NCBI GenBank assembly: GCA_026419655.1
Contig: JANZZA010000752.1
Location: 1 to 7,976, forward strand
Direction of reading: 5' to 3'
DNA from: Armatimonadota bacterium
GTDB taxonomy: Bacteria; Armatimonadota; Zipacnadia; Zipacnadales; FEN-943
Length of the DNA stretch: 7,976 bases
The notes beneath the pieces are model-generated. The model ran no database searches. It saw only the letters and a list, made by a program, of their open reading frames with translations, and had not been told where the DNA came from. This document shows, piece after piece, positions 6,692-7,976 of the stretch (positions are counted from its first letter, which is position 1; the number at the start of each line of letters is the position of its first letter). The position numbers and the translations under genes were made by a program.

Positions 6692-7596
6692 TCCTGGCGT
6701 CTCACCTCGTGGCCGCCGAATTGTGCGCGCAACACAGCCAGCAACCTGTCGGCGAAGGGATTCTCTTCCCGCGACCGCAGCCGCCGGAGTAGCGACTCGG
6801 TTATTACCGGCGCCGATACGTCCTGCTCAAGGGCCTCCAAAACCGTCCACCGGCCCTCACCAGAGTCGGCTACGTAGCCAACTATGCCGTCCAGGGCCGG
6901 ATTCTCTTCCAGCGCGCGCACTGCAAGGTCCAGCAGCCACGACCTCACGACGCTTCCGTGCTGCCAGATACGTCCTACTTGCGCCAGGTCAAGCGCAAAT
7001 TCCTCTTTCCCCCGCAATATGGCAAAGCCTTCGGCATACGCCTGCATCAGGCCGTACTCGATGCCGTTGTGCACCATCTTCACGAAATGCCCCGCCCCCA
7101 CCGGCCCCACACGGCCCCAGCCACGATCAGGAGCAGGCGCCAGCGTCTCCAGAGCAGGCTTCAGGCGCTCCACCTCCCACTCCTCCCCGCCCACCATGAG
7201 ACTGTAGCCGTGCTCCAATCCCCAAATCCCTCCACTGACCCCAACACCCACAACCCCCAGCCCTCGCCCGCGTACTTTCTCAGCCCGCCGCAAGGTGTCC
7301 TTGTAGTAGCTATTTGCACCATCCACCACCAGGTCGCCAGGCGCAAGTAGATCACAAAGCGCCCAAAGGTGGCTCTCGGTGACCTCCCCGGCAGGCAGCA
7401 TCAGCCAGACTACCCGCGGACGCTCCAGGGCCTGCACAAGCTCCTCCAGGCTAGCCGCCGTCTCGCCGCCCTCAGAGGCAAATCGCAGCCGCGGCCCCTC
7501 AGAGCGGTTATATGCAACTACCCGATGCCCGCCCCGCAAGAGCCTCAGCGCCATGTTGTAGCCCATCCGTCCCAGCCCAACTATGCCAAGCTCCAT
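6688..7596 (-). CDS. gnd: 6-phosphogluconate dehydrogenase, decarboxylating, short form
   Basis: This enzyme oxidatively decarboxylates 6-phosphogluconate to ribulose 5-phosphate. At 302 residues it belongs to the short (about 300-residue, often NAD-dependent) class, not the 470-residue class. The N-terminal Rossmann domain has GLGRMG (7-12). The substrate-site motif DGANSYYKD spans 92-100, SGG lies at 121-123, and GHFVKMVHNGIEYG (169-182) contains the expected catalytic Lys173 and Asn177. The protein ends with FADRLLAVLRAQFGGH, usual for this class. The residue at the end of the second beta strand is Asn30 in an NRS motif, where NAD-type members commonly carry Asp; this could favour NADP+. 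The ATG is supported by GGAGGGG (7612-7606), 9 nt upstream. It is the first gene of the operon, and its promoter must lie in or near the repeat at 7641-7976. I see no clear -35/-10 pair there. Confidence 0.94.
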   Translation of the reverse strand: MELGIVGLGRMGYNMALRLLRGGHRVVAYNRSEGPRLRFASEGGETAASLEELVQALERPRVVWLMLPAGEVTESHLWALCDLLAPGDLVVDGANSYYKDTLRRAEKVRGRGLGVVGVGVSGGIWGLEHGYSLMVGGEEWEVERLKPALETLAPAPDRGWGRVGPVGAGHFVKMVHNGIEYGLMQAYAEGFAILRGKEEFALDLAQVGRIWQHGSVVRSWLLDLAVRALEENPALDGIVGYVADSGEGRWTVLEALEQDVSAPVITESLLRRLRSREENPFADRLLAVLRAQFGGHEVRRQE

Positions 7597-7640
7597 AGCC
7601 AGACACCCCTCCAGCCTTGTCCGCGGAAAACGCTATCAAA

Positions 7641-7679
7641 AAAAAGGTTGTGCCCCAGCCCCCCTTCCCAAACTTTTTC
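7641..7679 (+). repeat. Partial repeat module B (copy 5)
   Basis: This copy keeps only the right part of module B: AAGGTTGTGCCCC, then the shared tail CTTCCCAAACTTTTTC at 7664-7679. The left hairpin arm seen at 3716-3727 is missing, replaced by a run of eight A residues (7638-7645). It begins 45 bp upstream of the gnd start codon, so the operon leader is fused to the edge of the repeat. Confidence 0.75.
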
Positions 7680-7694
7680 CCCCTGTCGGCGGGC

Positions 7695-7793
7695 CGGATT
7701 TTCGGACGCGGGGAGACACTAGCACCGCATCACTCGACCCCCCAGTGCCCTCGCGGGTAGACACAGAGATCCTGCGACGCGCCCGAAAATCCG
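7695..7793. repeat. Module C: 16-bp near-perfect inverted repeat with 67-bp core
   Basis: CGGATTTTCGGACGCG (7695-7710) and CGCGCCCGAAAATCCG (7778-7793) are reverse complements except for one position (7706 opposite 7782). The arms match those at 3784-3889, while the cores show little similarity. As in the other copy, module B lies to the left and a C-rich linker (7794-7878) leads to module A. The linker shares the segment GGTGGCNGCGCAT with the linker before 4028. Confidence 0.85.
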
Positions 7794-7878
7794 TCCCACC
7801 CAGAAACACCGTCACCGCAGCCAGCACCAACACCTCCCTCCCCCTCCAAGCCCGGTGGCCGCGCATCCCCGCCAGGGA

Positions 7879-7976
7879 GCACGAGCATTTACGGGGAGGG
7901 GGTGCAGGGGGAACCCCGCTTTTTGCCCAAAGGGGGGTCCCCCTGCAGGGTGGATTTCTGGAGGAAACCCTTTTAA
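7879..7976 (+). repeat. Repeat module A and start of module B (copy 6), cut by window end
   Basis: GCACGAGCATTTACGG at 7879-7894 opens module A. Its hairpin is the strongest of the family: GCAGGGGGA (7904-7912) pairs with TCCCCCTGC (7938-7946), and inner CCCC can pair with the G-run. CTGGAGGAAACCCTTTT at the end is the left arm of module B, and the window stops there. With 7641-7793 it forms a second composite in the order B-C-linker-A-B. Confidence 0.85.

Noticed and set aside
6230..6877. Plus-strand open frame of 215 residues over pgl and gnd
   Set aside because: It is antisense to two clearly recognised enzymes and has no domain of its own.
28..7976. CRISPR array
   Set aside because: The repeats are long, diverged, modular and separated by kilobases of genes, with no regular short repeat-spacer pattern and no cas genes.

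Overview
The window is GC-rich bacterial chromosome in which all five supported genes lie on the minus strand, so transcription runs from high to low coordinates. Nothing here fixes the species. The GC-rich coding, a large secreted parallel beta-helix protein with an inserted ligand-binding-like module, and a three-gene oxidative pentose phosphate operon would suit an environmental heterotroph (Armatimonadota, Planctomycetota or a similar lineage). That placement is inference only.

In transcription order, the right half (4203-7596) carries a complete oxidative branch of the pentose phosphate pathway. It begins with a short-form 6-phosphogluconate dehydrogenase (gnd-like). This overlaps 6-phosphogluconolactonase (pgl) by 4 bp, and after a 155-bp gap comes glucose-6-phosphate dehydrogenase (zwf). 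Together they turn glucose 6-phosphate into ribulose 5-phosphate and yield reduced nicotinamide cofactor. Next is a roughly 210-residue stand-alone HD-domain protein resembling the C-terminal domain of Ppx/GppA phosphatases (2993-3625). Last is an 848-residue exported right-handed parallel beta-helix protein, probably acting on polysaccharide (277-2823).

The most unusual content is between the genes. Three large spacers (1-276, 3626-4202, 7597-7976) are built mainly from one family of modular repeats, and a fourth (2824-2992) holds an inverted partial copy. Three modules recur in a fixed order. Module A opens with the 16-mer GCACRAGCRTTTACGG and contains a G-rich/C-rich hairpin. Module B is a hairpin followed by CTTCCCAAACTTTTT. 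Module C is a pair of long inverted arms (GCCGGATTTTCGG...) 67-72 bp apart. The composite order B-C-linker-A-B is seen once in full (3716-4158) and once cut by the window end (7641-7976). The pentose phosphate operon therefore sits exactly between two direct composite copies, and the beta-helix gene sits between two A-containing copies in opposite orientation. No tRNA, rRNA, CRISPR array, transposase or integrase was found. Open reading frames inside the repeats look like translations of the repeat, not genes.
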